A DNA stretch of 64,000 nucleotides, from assembly GCA_017618715.1 (NCBI GenBank), contig JAFZTS010000054.1:1-64000 (forward strand), in the 5' to 3' direction. Source of the stretch: Bacteroidales bacterium (lineage in GTDB: Bacteria > Bacteroidota > Bacteroidia > Bacteroidales > UBA3663). The notes beneath the pieces were generated by a model. The model had not been told where the DNA came from. It saw only the letters and a list, made by a program, of their open reading frames with translations, and did not search any database. Of the stretch, positions 9,310-19,349 are shown piece by piece (position 1 is the first letter of the stretch; the number at the start of each line of letters is the position of its first letter). Both the position numbers and the translations under genes were made by a program.

Positions 9310-12300
9310 TTATGGCACAAGCAGCTTATAAGCTGTGGTTTTGCTGCGAACGATGTAGGCTCCGGAGATGAGGTCTTGGCGGAGAGGGCCATGGCCAGTG
9401 GCGACGAGGCGGCCGCTCATATCGTAGATGGTGTATTCGTCGGCGAAGACCTCATCGGGGAGGATTTGGCGGATGACCTCGGGTGCGGGTTGTTCGACGG
9501 GCGAGGAGTAGCAAGTGAGCTGGTTGGTTTTCTCGATGGTGGTGCGAGTGAGTCGATAGACATTGCGCGAGGCATCGGGGTAGCGTCCGACTGTTTCAGT
9601 GGAGAGGTGGGCGCAGTAGGTCAGCGTATCGCTCCACGAGCCGTCGGCGGCCGAAAGAACGAGATGACTTTGGTCTTCGTTGGGGAGCTTAAAGGGCGCG
9701 TGCAGATCGGTAAGGCCTTCCTCCTTGTCGCACCAGATGATACGGTAACCGTGGGCGGGAATGATGGTCGAGATGGAACTTTCGGCTGTGAGGTCGCTGC
9801 CTATCCGCCATTTTTCGGGCTCAGTCAGGTCGTTGGAGAGGTATATACCCGTGAGGTCGATGTCGGCCGAGGTGGTGTTGTAGAGTTCTATCCAATCGGC
9901 TTTCTTTTGGAAGTCATTGATATATATGCCATTATCAGCACTTACCTCGTTGATGACAATAGGTGCTAAATTTGCTTCGCTTGAGGTTATTGGTTCGAAG
10001 CAAGCGATGAGGTCGCTGCTACCTGCAATGAGCGTGTATTCGGGTTGGGTGGTTACCAAAGGGCCTCCCGTGCTTATGCGGCGTGATAGCGAGGCGCTCC
10101 AGTAGATGTCGGTCGAATTGGGTAAATTGTTGTGAACCTCGACGGCGATGATGTTCTCGCCCTCTCGGAAGAGCGCGGGATCGAGGTCTGCGGTACCGCT
10201 GTCGGGGTTGTTAGGGGCATAGCTGGTGGCGTAGGTATTGTAGGTGACGGTACCTCCTGGCATGTTGTAGCGTGTGGCTTCGACACCATTGATATAGACA
10301 ACCATTCCGTCATCGACGGTGAACGAGAGGCGGAAGGTCTCTGTTCCCGTGGGCGCTTCGTCAAGGTTGAATGACGTGCGGAAGTAATAGGTGGGGTATT
10401 TATTGTTCTCGTTGTTTCCGTAACCAAGTGTGGTCTTGTAGTATCGGTTGCCGCCGACGAAATATCCGAGTGGCGCGCCACCCGATGCCCATTGGCTATC
10501 GTTATAGTCGGGTTGATTCCATTGGGTGTCGTCGAGCGTTCCTTTGTCGTAATAACGCCAGGTTTGATTGGAAGGGAAAAGCTCGACGGTCGTGTTGGAT
10601 GTGATTCTCCATCCCGTGAATCGGTAACCTGATGGTGCTTCTGCCTTAACGGCGAGTGGAGCATAGTATTGGCCGCTGAACTTTCCGGTGGGGATGGGCA
10701 TGCCGTTGAATGAAAGACGTGCCTCGCGGATGTTGGCTTGCAGGGTGGCGGTACGCGTGGTTTGCGACGAAAGTTTCATGCGGCTGTAGCTCTTCAACAA
10801 GTTCATCAGTGTGGTTTGACGGCTGGATGATAGTGAGGATCGCAGGTCGTTGGCTGTCCACCAGGGCGATTCGTTGTTGTAGAGCGACTGCGTATGCGCC
10901 ACGCGGTTGGCTATGGCATTGCAGATTTCAGCACAGCGCGAAGGCTCGAAGACGCTGTAGGCGACAAGGCAGAATGTGTCGATGAACTTTTTGCGGAAGG
11001 TGTCGTTGTTGAGGAGGTTTAGGAAGACGGTGACCATTTCGATTTCCTTGGTGATGTTGGCTGTTGATTCGCCATAGAGGTGGTCGAAACGATAGGTCTG
11101 CTTGTTGGCGAAAGTGTAGAAGGGAGAGTCGGTCCAATCGAAGGCATCGAGGTCGTAAAGGATGAAGCGGAATTTGCCGCCTTCGAAACGGGGACGCCAT
11201 GCCTTCATGTTGTTCTGCGGCCAGTCGCTGTTGCGGATGTAGAATTCGATGGCCATGTAGTTGCAGAACTCGTCCATGTCGAGCAGGTCGCAGATTTCGC
11301 GATAGGAATCATCATTCGACGCGGTCTTCGAGAGTGTCAAAAGGCGTTGCATGGCTTCGTAAGTGCCACATTTCTGGCAATAACCTGAGTCGGGCGACAT
11401 CTCGAATTGGTCAATTTCGGTGTCATCGTAGCCGTAGTTGGCATAGACGAAGTGCTTGTTGTTGGGTTCGCGTAGGTTGATGGCGCCTTTCCACACGCCG
11501 TTGATGAAGTGGGCAATTGGCTGGTAGGCTTGGTAATCGATGTCGATACCCGAGGTGGCAACAATCTGCTGCAGGATAGGATCTTTGACACGGCAGCCGT
11601 TGTCGTTGCCGCCGTTGCGTACTTGTAGGGTCTTGTGCTTCAGGTAGGGTTTTTCGTCGAAGAAAGGGTAAAGCAGGTTCTTCTGGCCTTCGTAACGCTT
11701 GTTGGCCTTGATCTTGAACGAGGCGGGGGACCATGCGCGACTCCAACCGCCGCAACGTTCTATGCCGGCTTCCTGGGCGAAAAGCAGCGTGCCGTCGGCC
11801 GAGAAGTATTCGAATACCGAGGGGCGTTCCCAATCCATGTTCCAGTTGCATTTGCTGCTTTGACCATTGCCCGGACGGCCATTGACGCCTTTGACGAAGA
11901 TACCCAGCGAATCGCCGTAGAAATTGGCTTGTGTACCATAGATTGAGAGGATAGGAAGGTCAATGTCGTGGGTGCTGCGGATAAATGTGCGTGTGACAAC
12001 GGGGCTGGGCAGGTAACCGTCGCGGAAGAGACGGAAGCGGAACATTCGGGTGACGGTGGTGGCAAAATTGCCGGTGATGGAGATGTTACCGTTACGTTCG
12101 GTGGGCGCGCTGCCGTCGGTCGTATAGCGCAGGGTGCAGCCTTCGGGGATAGTAACTTGAACGTTGATGGTGCCCGAAGCGAATGTCTGCGATTGGAGAC
12201 TGACCTCAGGAGCTTCGAGCCGCTCGCTGGCAAACGGGCTTCCGGCATTGGTTTTTCGTGGGGTGGGGGCAGCACAATAGCTCCATGTCTCGCCGCCATC

Positions 12301-12735
12301 AGAGGTGCGTGCCCATGAGCAACGCGACACGGCTTCGGGGTAGTCAACCGAGGTGATCAGGTTGCCGCTGGTATCGCTGAGATACAATGTGCCACCGTCA
12401 CAATCGAGCTTCATGTCGATGGTTTTGGTTGACCATTTGCTGTAGTGGTCGAACCAAAGGGTTGCGTATCCCTTGGCTGGGATATAGGTGGATTGGTTGA
12501 TCTTGGCTTTCTGCAATTTGTCCTTGGTGTCGCTCAAATACCATCCGGTGAGATAGACGGTGGTTGACGTGGGGTTGTAGATCTCGACCCAGCCACCATA
12601 ATTGAACGAAGGATCGACCCACTGGTCGATGTTAGATGGGCAGATCTCGTTGATGAGGACAGAAGATGACTGTGCCGCAGCCATATTGACTGCGGCAAGT
12701 TGGAGGGTTATTAAGGCAATTGTCCTGCTTTGCAT
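9310..12735 (-). CDS. Large exported lamin-tail / CotH-kinase surface protein with type IX-like tail
   Basis: An 1141-residue secreted mosaic. A signal peptide (to about residue 21) is followed by a lamin-tail domain (INEICPSN, GGWVEIYNPT), a chitobiase C-terminal-like Ig domain (TLRYTTDGSAPTE from residue 201), then a CotH-type kinase fold of about 285-625. That fold has LQVRNGGNDN and the acidic ILYDLDAFDW at 525-534. A beta-rich region with VDDGMVVYINGVEA, a second lamin-tail domain near 925-1040 (INEVSADNG) and a sorting-like tail from about 1085 (YTIYDMSGRL ... GAYIV) follow. CotH of spore formers is a protein kinase; here the role is probably at the cell surface, substrate unknown. It lies 53 bp downstream of clpC. 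Confidence 0.8.
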   Translation of the reverse strand: MQSRTIALITLQLAAVNMAAAQSSSVLINEICPSNIDQWVDPSFNYGGWVEIYNPTSTTVYLTGWYLSDTKDKLQKAKINQSTYIPAKGYATLWFDHYSKWSTKTIDMKLDCDGGTLYLSDTSGNLITSVDYPEAVSRCSWARTSDGGETWSYCAAPTPRKTNAGSPFASERLEAPEVSLQSQTFASGTINVQVTIPEGCTLRYTTDGSAPTERNGNISITGNFATTVTRMFRFRLFRDGYLPSPVVTRTFIRSTHDIDLPILSIYGTQANFYGDSLGIFVKGVNGRPGNGQSSKCNWNMDWERPSVFEYFSADGTLLFAQEAGIERCGGWSRAWSPASFKIKANKRYEGQKNLLYPFFDEKPYLKHKTLQVRNGGNDNGCRVKDPILQQIVATSGIDIDYQAYQPIAHFINGVWKGAINLREPNNKHFVYANYGYDDTEIDQFEMSPDSGYCQKCGTYEAMQRLLTLSKTASNDDSYREICDLLDMDEFCNYMAIEFYIRNSDWPQNNMKAWRPRFEGGKFRFILYDLDAFDWTDSPFYTFANKQTYRFDHLYGESTANITKEIEMVTVFLNLLNNDTFRKKFIDTFCLVAYSVFEPSRCAEICNAIANRVAHTQSLYNNESPWWTANDLRSSLSSSRQTTLMNLLKSYSRMKLSSQTTRTATLQANIREARLSFNGMPIPTGKFSGQYYAPLAVKAEAPSGYRFTGWRITSNTTVELFPSNQTWRYYDKGTLDDTQWNQPDYNDSQWASGGAPLGYFVGGNRYYKTTLGYGNNENNKYPTYYFRTSFNLDEAPTGTETFRLSFTVDDGMVVYINGVEATRYNMPGGTVTYNTYATSYAPNNPDSGTADLDPALFREGENIIAVEVHNNLPNSTDIYWSASLSRRISTGGPLVTTQPEYTLIAGSSDLIACFEPITSSEANLAPIVINEVSADNGIYINDFQKKADWIELYNTTSADIDLTGIYLSNDLTEPEKWRIGSDLTAESSISTIIPAHGYRIIWCDKEEGLTDLHAPFKLPNEDQSHLVLSAADGSWSDTLTYCAHLSTETVGRYPDASRNVYRLTRTTIEKTNQLTCYSSPVEQPAPEVIRQILPDEVFADEYTIYDMSGRLVATGHGPLRQDLISGAYIVRSKTTAYKLLVP

Positions 12736-12761
12736 TTCTTCGGGAAGATATAATAGCGGGG

Positions 12762-12797
12762 ATATAGTAACTATAGGATTTATAGGATCTATAGTTT
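12762..12797. repeat. 9-bp array, class N2, containing the clpC stop codon
   Basis: Four contiguous units (ATATAGTAA, CTATAGGAT, TTATAGGAT, CTATAGTTT). The last unit spans 12789-12797 and includes the clpC stop (TAG on the minus strand), so clpC terminates inside the array. Confidence 0.75.
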
Positions 12798-15461
12798 TTC
12801 TTGCTCTGCGGTTTCGAAGCGGGCGATAGTTGAATCTTTTTCCGGATCCTTGTCGATGGTGATGCGGACGCCTGATTGGCCTTGGTGCTCAAGCATCTGT
12901 TCGCAGAGCATGTCCTCGACATATTGTTGCACGGCGCGTTTCAGTGGACGTGCGCCATACTGCTTGTCGTAGCCCTTCACTCCGAGGAACTCCTTGGCAG
13001 CATCGGTGACTGTAATCTCGTAGCCGAGGCCATTGAGACGCTGGATGACTGCGTTGAGTTCGAGGTCAACAATTTGGCGAATCTCGTTCTGGCCGAGTTG
13101 GTTGAAGCTGACGATGTCGTCGATGCGGTTGAGGAACTCGGGGGCAAATGTCTTGCGAAGTGCCTTCATGACGATTGACTGAGCGGCTTCGTTCTCTTCC
13201 TTGTCGGTGCGCGACGAGAAGCCTATGCCTGCGCCAAACTCCTTGACCTGACGACTGCCGACATTGGAGGTGAGGATGATGATGGTGTTCTTGAATGACA
13301 CCTTGTGACCGAGCGAGTCGGTGAGGTGGCCTTCGTCGAAGATTTGCAGCATGAGGTTGAAGACGTCAGGGTGAGCCTTCTCTATTTCGTCGAATAGCAC
13401 GACGGAGTAGGGATGGCGGCGTACGCGCTCGGTGAGCTGTCCACCTTCGTCATAACCGACATAACCCGGAGGCGCACCGATGAGGCGCGAGACGCTGTAT
13501 TTCTCCATAAATTCACTCATATCCACGCGGATAAGACTATCCTTGGTGGAGAACATTTCTTCGGCCAGAATCTTTGCCAGATAGGTCTTGCCTACACCCG
13601 TAGGGCCGAGGAAGAGGAATGTGCCGATGGGCTTGGCGGGATCCTTGAGACCGATACGGTTGCGTTGGATGGCTCGCACCACCTTGTCGATGGCGTCGTC
13701 CTGTCCGATGACCTTGCTCTTCATAATGCCCTTGAGGGCGAGAAGCTTCTGCCCTTCGGTAGCAGCGACCTTCTGCACGGGTATGCCGGTCATCTTGGCC
13801 ACGCATTCGGCAATGATTTCGGGTGTGACCTCGACGCGGTTGTTCTTCTGCTCTTCGGCCCACTTGCGACGCTCTTCCTTCAGTTGTTGCTCGAGAGTAC
13901 GCTGGCGGTCGCGGCACGAAGCTGCCACTTCGAATGTCTGGCTGATGATGGCTTCGTTCTTGAGGCGATTGGTATCTTCGATCTGTGCTTCGAGCTCGGC
14001 AAAGATTGTGGGCTGGTTGGCCGAATAGAGATGCATGCGCGACCCAGCTTCGTCCATGGCGTCGATGGCCTTGTCGGGGAAGTTGCGGTCGGTCACGTAG
14101 CGGTCAGTAAGGCGTACGCAGGCTTCGAGGGCTTCGTCGGTGAAATGCACGTTGTGATGTTCCTCGTAGCGGTCGCGGATGTTGCGGAGGATGGTGAGGG
14201 TATCTTCGGCCGATGTTGGTTCTACCATGACCTTCTGGAAACGACGTTCGAGGGCACCATCCTTTTCGATGGTCTTGCGGTACTCGTCGATGGTTGTCGA
14301 ACCGATGCATTGTATCTCGCCACGGCTAAGGGCGGGTTTGAGCATGTTGGCAGCATCCATCGATCCCTGCGCATTTCCTGCGCCAACCATGGTGTGGATT
14401 TCGTCGATATAGAGGATGATGTCCTTGTTCTCTTCAAGCTCCTTGATGACGGTTTTGAGACGTTCCTCGAATTGTCCACGATACTTGGTTCCGGCGACGA
14501 GGCCTGCCATGTCGAGGCAGATGACGCGCTTGTCGTTGAGGAGCCATGATACTTTCTTTTCAATGATGCGCTGGGCGAGGCCTTCAACGATGGCACTCTT
14601 TCCTACACCGGGTTCGCCAATGAGGATGGGATTGTTCTTCTTTCGACGTGAAAGGATTTGAGTGAGGCGCTCGATTTCGTCCAAACGGCCCACCACGGGG
14701 TCGAGTTTACCTTCCATGGCGGCATGTGTAAGATCGAATCCGAACTTGTCGAGAGCGGGGGTTTTTGATTCGTTCTGCTGTCCCTGCTTGCGCTGACGTG
14801 TTTTTGACCGCTGACCGCCGATGGGGCCGTCATCTTCCTCATCTTCCATATCGTCATCATCGTAACTCTCGCTATACATATCGTCATTGCCTTCGTCAGT
14901 GGGCGCTTGCGACGAGCCGGCACGCTGCTCTTCGTTGTCGCCGAGGCCGTGAGCACGTGCGTTGTTCTGATCGCTGGGGTCGATGTTCCCAAGTTCGGCC
15001 ACCTGCTTGTAATAGGAGTTGTAATCCACGTTATATTGCATGAGTATCTGGCTGACAACGCTGCGTTCGTCCTTGAGCATGGCCAGGACGATGTGTTCGG
15101 GGGCGATATTCTGCTCCTTCATCATGCGGGCTTCGAGCTGACTGAGCTTGAGTGTGCGATCGCAGTCGCGCGACAGGTGCTGCTCGTTTTCGTCGAGGGT
15201 ATCGGTGGCACCGCTCTCGGCTGTGGGCACGCTGTCGTAGTGGTCGCTGGTAGTGTTGTATATGCTCTGTTCGATACTCATACGCAGACGAATGATATCG
15301 ACGCCTTGGCGTACCAAAGCATCGATGGCGCGTCCTTGTCCTTCTTTCAGGATGCCGAGCATGACGTGCTCGGTCTTGATGAGGGGACTGTGGAACCGCT
15401 CTGCCTCCCTTTGACTGTAAAGGAGGATTTGTTTCACGCGTGAGTTGAATTTGTTTGTCAT
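12789..15461 (-). CDS. clpC: Clp ATPase ClpC/ClpA type
   Basis: AAA+ unfoldase that feeds substrates to ClpP in the cytosol. The N-terminal double Clp-N domain (about 1-150) begins with [21 protein letters not shown] long acidic, probably flexible linker (roughly 165-225, with [12 protein letters not shown]) precedes D1, whose Walker A is GEPGVGKS at 282-289. A coiled middle domain ([20 protein letters not shown]) lies between the rings. D2 has GPTGVGKT at 619-626 and the sensor/arginine region near [15 protein letters not shown]. The start MTNKF at 15461 is chosen; an upstream in-frame ATG at 15500 gives a non-family extension. The acidic linker is longer than I expect for the family. The stop lies within a 9-bp repeat array. 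Confidence 0.92.
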   Translation of the reverse strand: MTNKFNSRVKQILLYSQREAERFHSPLIKTEHVMLGILKEGQGRAIDALVRQGVDIIRLRMSIEQSIYNTTSDHYDSVPTAESGATDTLDENEQHLSRDCDRTLKLSQLEARMMKEQNIAPEHIVLAMLKDERSVVSQILMQYNVDYNSYYKQVAELGNIDPSDQNNARAHGLGDNEEQRAGSSQAPTDEGNDDMYSESYDDDDMEDEEDDGPIGGQRSKTRQRKQGQQNESKTPALDKFGFDLTHAAMEGKLDPVVGRLDEIERLTQILSRRKKNNPILIGEPGVGKSAIVEGLAQRIIEKKVSWLLNDKRVICLDMAGLVAGTKYRGQFEERLKTVIKELEENKDIILYIDEIHTMVGAGNAQGSMDAANMLKPALSRGEIQCIGSTTIDEYRKTIEKDGALERRFQKVMVEPTSAEDTLTILRNIRDRYEEHHNVHFTDEALEACVRLTDRYVTDRNFPDKAIDAMDEAGSRMHLYSANQPTIFAELEAQIEDTNRLKNEAIISQTFEVAASCRDRQRTLEQQLKEERRKWAEEQKNNRVEVTPEIIAECVAKMTGIPVQKVAATEGQKLLALKGIMKSKVIGQDDAIDKVVRAIQRNRIGLKDPAKPIGTFLFLGPTGVGKTYLAKILAEEMFSTKDSLIRVDMSEFMEKYSVSRLIGAPPGYVGYDEGGQLTERVRRHPYSVVLFDEIEKAHPDVFNLMLQIFDEGHLTDSLGHKVSFKNTIIILTSNVGSRQVKEFGAGIGFSSRTDKEENEAAQSIVMKALRKTFAPEFLNRIDDIVSFNQLGQNEIRQIVDLELNAVIQRLNGLGYEITVTDAAKEFLGVKGYDKQYGARPLKRAVQQYVEDMLCEQMLEHQGQSGVRITIDKDPEKDSTIARFETAEQEKL

Positions 15462-15510
15462 TATGTTGTAAAAATAAATAGAATCGGACAAAAAGTCCAA
15501 TAATTTGTTG

Positions 15511-15518
15511 CAAAATTA
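15511..15518 (-). promoter_or_regulatory. -7 element TAATTTTG upstream of clpC
   Basis: On the minus strand TAATTTTG (top-strand CAAAATTA) matches TAnnTTTG, about 50 bp before the clpC start. No clear -33 TTTG at the right distance. Confidence 0.4.
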
Positions 15519-15603
15519 GGAATAAATTTTGAGAATACGACCATTTTTAACAAAAAATGTACAAATATTAGCCCAAAATGTAACAAGATTGAAGAAAAAT
15601 CAT

Positions 15604-15611
15604 TATTTTTG
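15604..15611 (+). promoter_or_regulatory. -7 element TATTTTTG upstream of the HU-like gene
   Basis: TATTTTTG followed by CAC matches the Bacteroidetes -7 element, 20 bp before the ATG, giving a very short leader. The -33 part is not clear. Confidence 0.45.
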
Positions 15612-15631
15612 CACACCAATCTGATGAAAAA

Positions 15632-16153
15632 ATGACACAGAAGGATTTTATTACGTATTTGCAAAAGTCGTGCCATCTTGATCGCCAACAGTGTACCATG
15701 CTGCTTACGGCATTGAGCCGATTGATGGCAAAGGCAGGTGTGGAACAAATCCCTGTGACCTTGCCGGGCCTTGGCACCTTCGTTTCGCACAAGCATCCGG
15801 AATATATCAAGGAAGACCCTGCGACGGGTCAGCAGACGCTCTATCCGCCGCGAATCACCTACCGCATGCAGGTCGAAGATGCCGAAACTGGGCTCGATGT
15901 GCTCGAAAAACAGTTGGCAGATTCGACCAAGACGCCTGTTGACGAAGTGGGACACTTTTTGGCAGCGCTGGTGAAAAACATTCTGACCATACTTGCTCGT
16001 GGCGAAGAGGTCGAAGTGAAGGGCATCGGAACTTTTCGCGTAATCAACTCCAACCAGGGTGAGCTGCAACGTGTGGCCTATACGCCCGACGAGCAGATGA
16101 AGGAGCTGGTGAATGCTCCATTCAGTTTCTTCGAGCCTGTGGCTATACGATAA
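15632..16153 (+). CDS. HU-like DNA-binding protein with two tandem HU-type halves
   Basis: A 173-residue protein that reads as two HU/IHF-like halves. Residues 1 to about 80 have the N-terminal helices (TQKDFITYLQKSC), then PGLGTFVSHKHPEY and a DNA-arm-like DPATGQQTLYPP. Residues about 95-173 have a second helical pair (VDEVGHFLAALVKNILTILA), VKGIGTFRVINSN, and a tail FTPD-like segment (AYTPDEQMKELVNAPFSFFEPV) shared with other Bacteroidetes HU-like proteins. Normal HU is about 90 residues and dimeric; this chain could fold as a built-in dimer. It binds DNA by inference. It opens a compact run of genes through tpiA. Confidence 0.75.
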   Translation: MTQKDFITYLQKSCHLDRQQCTMLLTALSRLMAKAGVEQIPVTLPGLGTFVSHKHPEYIKEDPATGQQTLYPPRITYRMQVEDAETGLDVLEKQLADSTKTPVDEVGHFLAALVKNILTILARGEEVEVKGIGTFRVINSNQGELQRVAYTPDEQMKELVNAPFSFFEPVAIR

Positions 16154-16182
16154 TTGGATTATGAATTTGAGAAATAGAAATA

Positions 16183-16737
16183 ATGACTACCAACGAAGAA
16201 CTCAAGACCGTCACTAAGATTTGTCGTGACGTGTTCACGAAGAAGACATACGACTATGGTGCATCGTGGCGCATCATGCGACCCGAATCGGTCACTGACC
16301 AGCTGCTGATTAAGGCTAACCGCATCCGCTCGCTCCAGATCAAGGGCGAATCGAAGGTGGGAGAGGGCATCCTGCCCGAATTCATTGGCATCGTGAATTA
16401 TGGTTTGATGGGTTTGATTCAACTTGAATTCGGTGCTGCCGACCATGTTGATATGGATGCCGAGAAGGTCGTGGCACTCTATGACAAATATCTTGAAAAG
16501 ACCTTGACGCTGCTTGAAGCCAAGAACCACGACTACGACGAGGCGTGGCGGCTGATGCGCATTTCGAGCTATGTGGATCTGATTCTGATGAAAATCGAGC
16601 GCACGAAGCAGATTGAGGATCACAAGGGACATACGCTCATCAGCGAGGGCATCGACGCCAATTATATGGACATGGTGAATTATTCGCTCTTTGCACTCAT
16701 CAAGCTTGTTTGCGAAGGCGAAGATAAGCAAGTATGA
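16183..16737 (+). CDS. DUF1599 protein (duplicated domain)
   Basis: 184 residues made of two similar halves: YDYGASWRIMRPESVTDQLL near residue 23 and HDYDEAWRLMRISSYVDLIL near residue 121. Each is followed by a helix with an IER or ANR segment and a conserved V-N-Y-x-L ending (IVNYGLMGLIQL; MVNYSLFALIKL). This is the DUF1599 (Nmad1-type) family of Bacteroidetes; a link to modified nucleotides has been proposed for the wider family, but no reaction is established that I know of. The repeated acidic/histidine patterns would suit metal binding. Its stop overlaps the next start by 4 bp, so the two are translationally coupled. Confidence 0.85.
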   Translation: MTTNEELKTVTKICRDVFTKKTYDYGASWRIMRPESVTDQLLIKANRIRSLQIKGESKVGEGILPEFIGIVNYGLMGLIQLEFGAADHVDMDAEKVVALYDKYLEKTLTLLEAKNHDYDEAWRLMRISSYVDLILMKIERTKQIEDHKGHTLISEGIDANYMDMVNYSLFALIKLVCEGEDKQV

Positions 16738-18026
16738 AGATAGTTGTCCGAATCGTCCAATTCCTCTTCGCCATTCTGTTCATTTTCAGCGGATTGGCCA
16801 AATGTATCGACCCTATAGGTACTTCGATTAAGGTGACCGAGTACTTGCAGTATTTCGGCTTTGGCTTTCTGACCGATTTATCTTTGGGCATGGCTTGGGT
16901 GTTGTGCATCGTGGAGTTTCTCTGTGGTGTCAATATGCTGCTGGGGCATGCTCGACGTCTTACCCTCTTTGTCAGCACGTTGCTGCTACTGGCCTTTACC
17001 CCGCTGACGCTTTGGCTGGCGGCTACCGATGCGATACAGGAATGCGGGTGCTTTGGTGATGCCGTTCATCTGACCAATTGGCAGACATTCGCGAAAAACT
17101 TGGTGCTTGACGCGATGCTGGTTTTGCTTTGGGTCAAGCGGGAGCTGATGTACAAGGTCCTGGGAAGCACCTTCTACGTACTTTACACCTATTGGGCGTT
17201 CGGTTGTGCCGTTTGGCTATGTTGGTTAGGCACATGGCGCGAACCCTTCATCGATTTCAGGCCATTTACACATGGTATGAATCTGAAGGAGAGAGTGATA
17301 GGAGGGGAGCAAGCGCAGCCGTCGCACGTTGGCACACAGTACTTCTGCATTTACCAGCGTGAGGGTATCGCCAAGGAATTTCCGCTCGACAGCATTCCCG
17401 ACGAAGCGGATGGGTGGGAATTTGTCGAAACGATTGAACGTCATACCGACGACCAAGTTTCTTTTGGAGAAAGCGAGGTAGCAAAGCATATCGACTTCTA
17501 TGTGAAGTCTGCCGATGGTGAAATCATCACCGACAGCATTTTGTCGAGGCCAGGATATACCATCCTGCTGCTGAGCCATTCGCTTGACAAGGCATCGCAG
17601 CACGATATCGACCGCATAGAACAACTTTCGGAATATGCTGGAGACAACGACTATGGGTTCCTCTGCCTGACGGCTCGTGACGAGAAGCAATTGGAACGGT
17701 GGAAGTTCAATACGGGTGCCGAGTATCGTTTCGGATTCACCGATGCTTCTATCATCGAGACGATGTGCAGGTCGAATCCTGCTGTCATGCTCCTTCGTGA
17801 CGGAGTTATATGTTGGAAAAGACCCCTTTCGATTCTGGATGCCGAAGGTCTCACAAGTGGCAAGTTAGATGAGCAAACAAGTGGAGATATAGAGGAAATT
17901 AACAACAAGAATAGGATTTTATTCGTTTTGTTTTTGCTGTTTGCTCCATTTTTATTATTTTTGCTCGTTGAAATACCTCAAAATTTACATAAACAAACTT
18001 TAAAAAAAGAATCTAAAGATGCGTAA
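16734..18026 (+). CDS. DoxX/MauE-like membrane protein with thioredoxin-like domain (BT_3928 type)
   Basis: Residues 1 to about 150 are a four-helix DoxX/MauE-like membrane domain ([40 protein letters not shown]). The ECGCFGD motif is typical of MauE/VKOR-like partners in redox. After two further hydrophobic stretches, a soluble domain of about 200 residues has a thioredoxin-like pattern ([11 protein letters not shown]). The chain ends with a membrane helix ([19 protein letters not shown]). Likely moves electrons or handles disulfides in the envelope, by inference. It overlaps DUF1599 by 4 bp and tpiA by 8 bp. From memory, this order before tpiA is kept in Bacteroides. Confidence 0.8.
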   Translation: MKIVVRIVQFLFAILFIFSGLAKCIDPIGTSIKVTEYLQYFGFGFLTDLSLGMAWVLCIVEFLCGVNMLLGHARRLTLFVSTLLLLAFTPLTLWLAATDAIQECGCFGDAVHLTNWQTFAKNLVLDAMLVLLWVKRELMYKVLGSTFYVLYTYWAFGCAVWLCWLGTWREPFIDFRPFTHGMNLKERVIGGEQAQPSHVGTQYFCIYQREGIAKEFPLDSIPDEADGWEFVETIERHTDDQVSFGESEVAKHIDFYVKSADGEIITDSILSRPGYTILLLSHSLDKASQHDIDRIEQLSEYAGDNDYGFLCLTARDEKQLERWKFNTGAEYRFGFTDASIIETMCRSNPAVMLLRDGVICWKRPLSILDAEGLTSGKLDEQTSGDIEEINNKNRILFVLFLLFAPFLLFLLVEIPQNLHKQTLKKESKDA

Positions 18027-18774
18027 GAAAATCGTTGCCGGCAACTGGAAGATGAATACCACACTCCAGGAAGGCGTAGCTCTTGCAGAAGGCCTCAAAG
18101 AGGCCCTTGCAGGCAAGAAAGTTAATTGCGACGTAGTTGTTTGTACCCCATTCATCTCTGTAGCTTCGGTAGCCAAGGCTGTCGAGGGTAGCGTTATCGG
18201 CGTGGGTGCCGAGGATTGCTCAGCTCATGAGAAGGGCGCTTTTACGGGCGAAGTTGCTGCCAACATGATCGCTTCGACGGGTGCCAAGTATGTTATCCTG
18301 GGTCACTCGGAGCGTCGCCAGTACCATGGTGAGAACAACGAACTCCTCGTAGCCAAGCTCCAGCAGGCTCTTGCCAATGGTCTTACCCCAATCTTCTGCG
18401 TTGGTGAGGTGAAGGAGGAGCGTGTCAACGGCACTTACAAGGAGGTCATTGAAGGCCAGATGGAGGCTCTCTATACACTTTCGGCTGACGACTTTGCCAA
18501 GTGTGTGGTTGCCTATGAACCCGTTTGGGCCATCGGTACAGGTCTGACCGCTACCAGCGAGCAGGCCGAGGAGGTTCACGCTTTCATCCGTGCTTCCATC
18601 GCCAAGAAGTACAATGCAACCGTTGCTGACGAAACCAGCATCCTTTATGGCGGTAGCTGCAAGGGTTCGAATGCTCCCGAACTGTTTGCCCAGCCGGATA
18701 TCGACGGTGGCCTCATCGGCGGTGCTGCCCTCAAGGTAGATACCTTTATGCCTATCATCGAGGCTTGGAAGTAA
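18019..18774 (+). CDS. tpiA: Triosephosphate isomerase
   Basis: Interconverts dihydroxyacetone phosphate and glyceraldehyde 3-phosphate in glycolysis. All signatures are present: VAGNWKMN with the catalytic Lys at the N-terminus, ILGHSERR with the electrophilic His, [10 protein letters not shown] with the catalytic Glu, and [11 protein letters not shown] for phosphate binding. The length of 251 is standard. The ATG at 18019 overlaps the end of the DoxX gene by 8 bp. A perfect 12-bp stem-loop follows the stop. Confidence 0.97.
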   Translation: MRKKIVAGNWKMNTTLQEGVALAEGLKEALAGKKVNCDVVVCTPFISVASVAKAVEGSVIGVGAEDCSAHEKGAFTGEVAANMIASTGAKYVILGHSERRQYHGENNELLVAKLQQALANGLTPIFCVGEVKEERVNGTYKEVIEGQMEALYTLSADDFAKCVVAYEPVWAIGTGLTATSEQAEEVHAFIRASIAKKYNATVADETSILYGGSCKGSNAPELFAQPDIDGGLIGGAALKVDTFMPIIEAWK

Positions 18775-18787
18775 TTACAAACGTTTT

Positions 18788-18828
18788 GTCACGAAGGGCC
18801 GGCAGTGTTTGTTTTTGCCCTTCGTGAC
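18788..18828. terminator. Perfect 12-bp stem-loop between tpiA and the SPOR gene
   Basis: GTCACGAAGGGC (18788-18799) and GCCCTTCGTGAC (18817-18828) pair perfectly around a 17-base loop. The T-run after it is weak (TTTCATT), so it may attenuate or protect the tpiA transcript rather than end it fully. Confidence 0.6.
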
Positions 18829-18839
18829 TTTCATTAGCA

Positions 18840-19298
18840 ATGAAAAAAACTCTATTTCTCCTCTATTTCATTAGTTCGTTAGCTGTTGCCTTTGGGCAGG
18901 AGTCGCAGGATATTTGTACCTATTTGCAGGAGACGGGTCGTGTCTCCATCATACAGGATAGTCGTCTTGCTGAACTTGTTGGAAATCAACCACAAGCATA
19001 CTATGCCAATGGCTCCCGTTCGGGTAATACCAACAATACGATAGGGTATCGTATCCGTGTTTTCTCGGGCAACCAGCAGACCACATCCAAGAATCGTTGC
19101 TATTCCATCCAGGCTTACATCAATCAGGAAATGCCCGATCTGCCAACCTACGTGGCTTTCAAAACTCCTAACTGGCGTGTGTCGGTGGGTGATTTCCGCA
19201 CCTCGGAAGAAGCCAGTTCGATGTTGGCGCAGTTGCGTAAAGCATTTCCCGGCTATGCCAAGGATATGTTTATCGTCAAGGAAAAAATCAATCTTTAA
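18840..19298 (+). CDS. Exported SPOR-domain protein
   Basis: A 152-residue periplasmic protein with a signal peptide (to about residue 19, AVAFGQ). The C-terminal half matches the SPOR fold, which binds denuded glycan strands of peptidoglycan: IGYRIRVFSGNQQ, then FKTPNWRVSVGDFRTSEEASSMLAQLRKAFPGY split by two helices. In Bacteroides a gene of this kind follows tpiA and precedes folE (from memory); here a zinc peptidase follows instead. Probably involved in cell-wall or division functions, but no partner is visible. Confidence 0.75.
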   Translation: MKKTLFLLYFISSLAVAFGQESQDICTYLQETGRVSIIQDSRLAELVGNQPQAYYANGSRSGNTNNTIGYRIRVFSGNQQTTSKNRCYSIQAYINQEMPDLPTYVAFKTPNWRVSVGDFRTSEEASSMLAQLRKAFPGYAKDMFIVKEKINL

Positions 19299-19349
19299 CC
19301 TTGGATAATGTCCTAAAAAACAAGGCATTGTCCTTTAAAACTTAATAAC

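Noticed and set aside
9189..9392. A 67-residue minus-strand frame across the 9-bp array and the end of the lamin-tail gene
   Set aside because: It overlaps the 3' end of a clear gene in another frame and consists of repeat-coded YS-rich sequence.
13413..14549. A 378-residue plus-strand frame opposite clpC
   Set aside because: It is antisense to the highly conserved AAA+ core of clpC and has no recognisable domain; long antisense frames are expected from codon bias here.
15461..15500. Upstream ATG for clpC at 15500
   Set aside because: It adds 13 residues not fitting the Clp-N domain, which normally begins at the chosen MTNKF.
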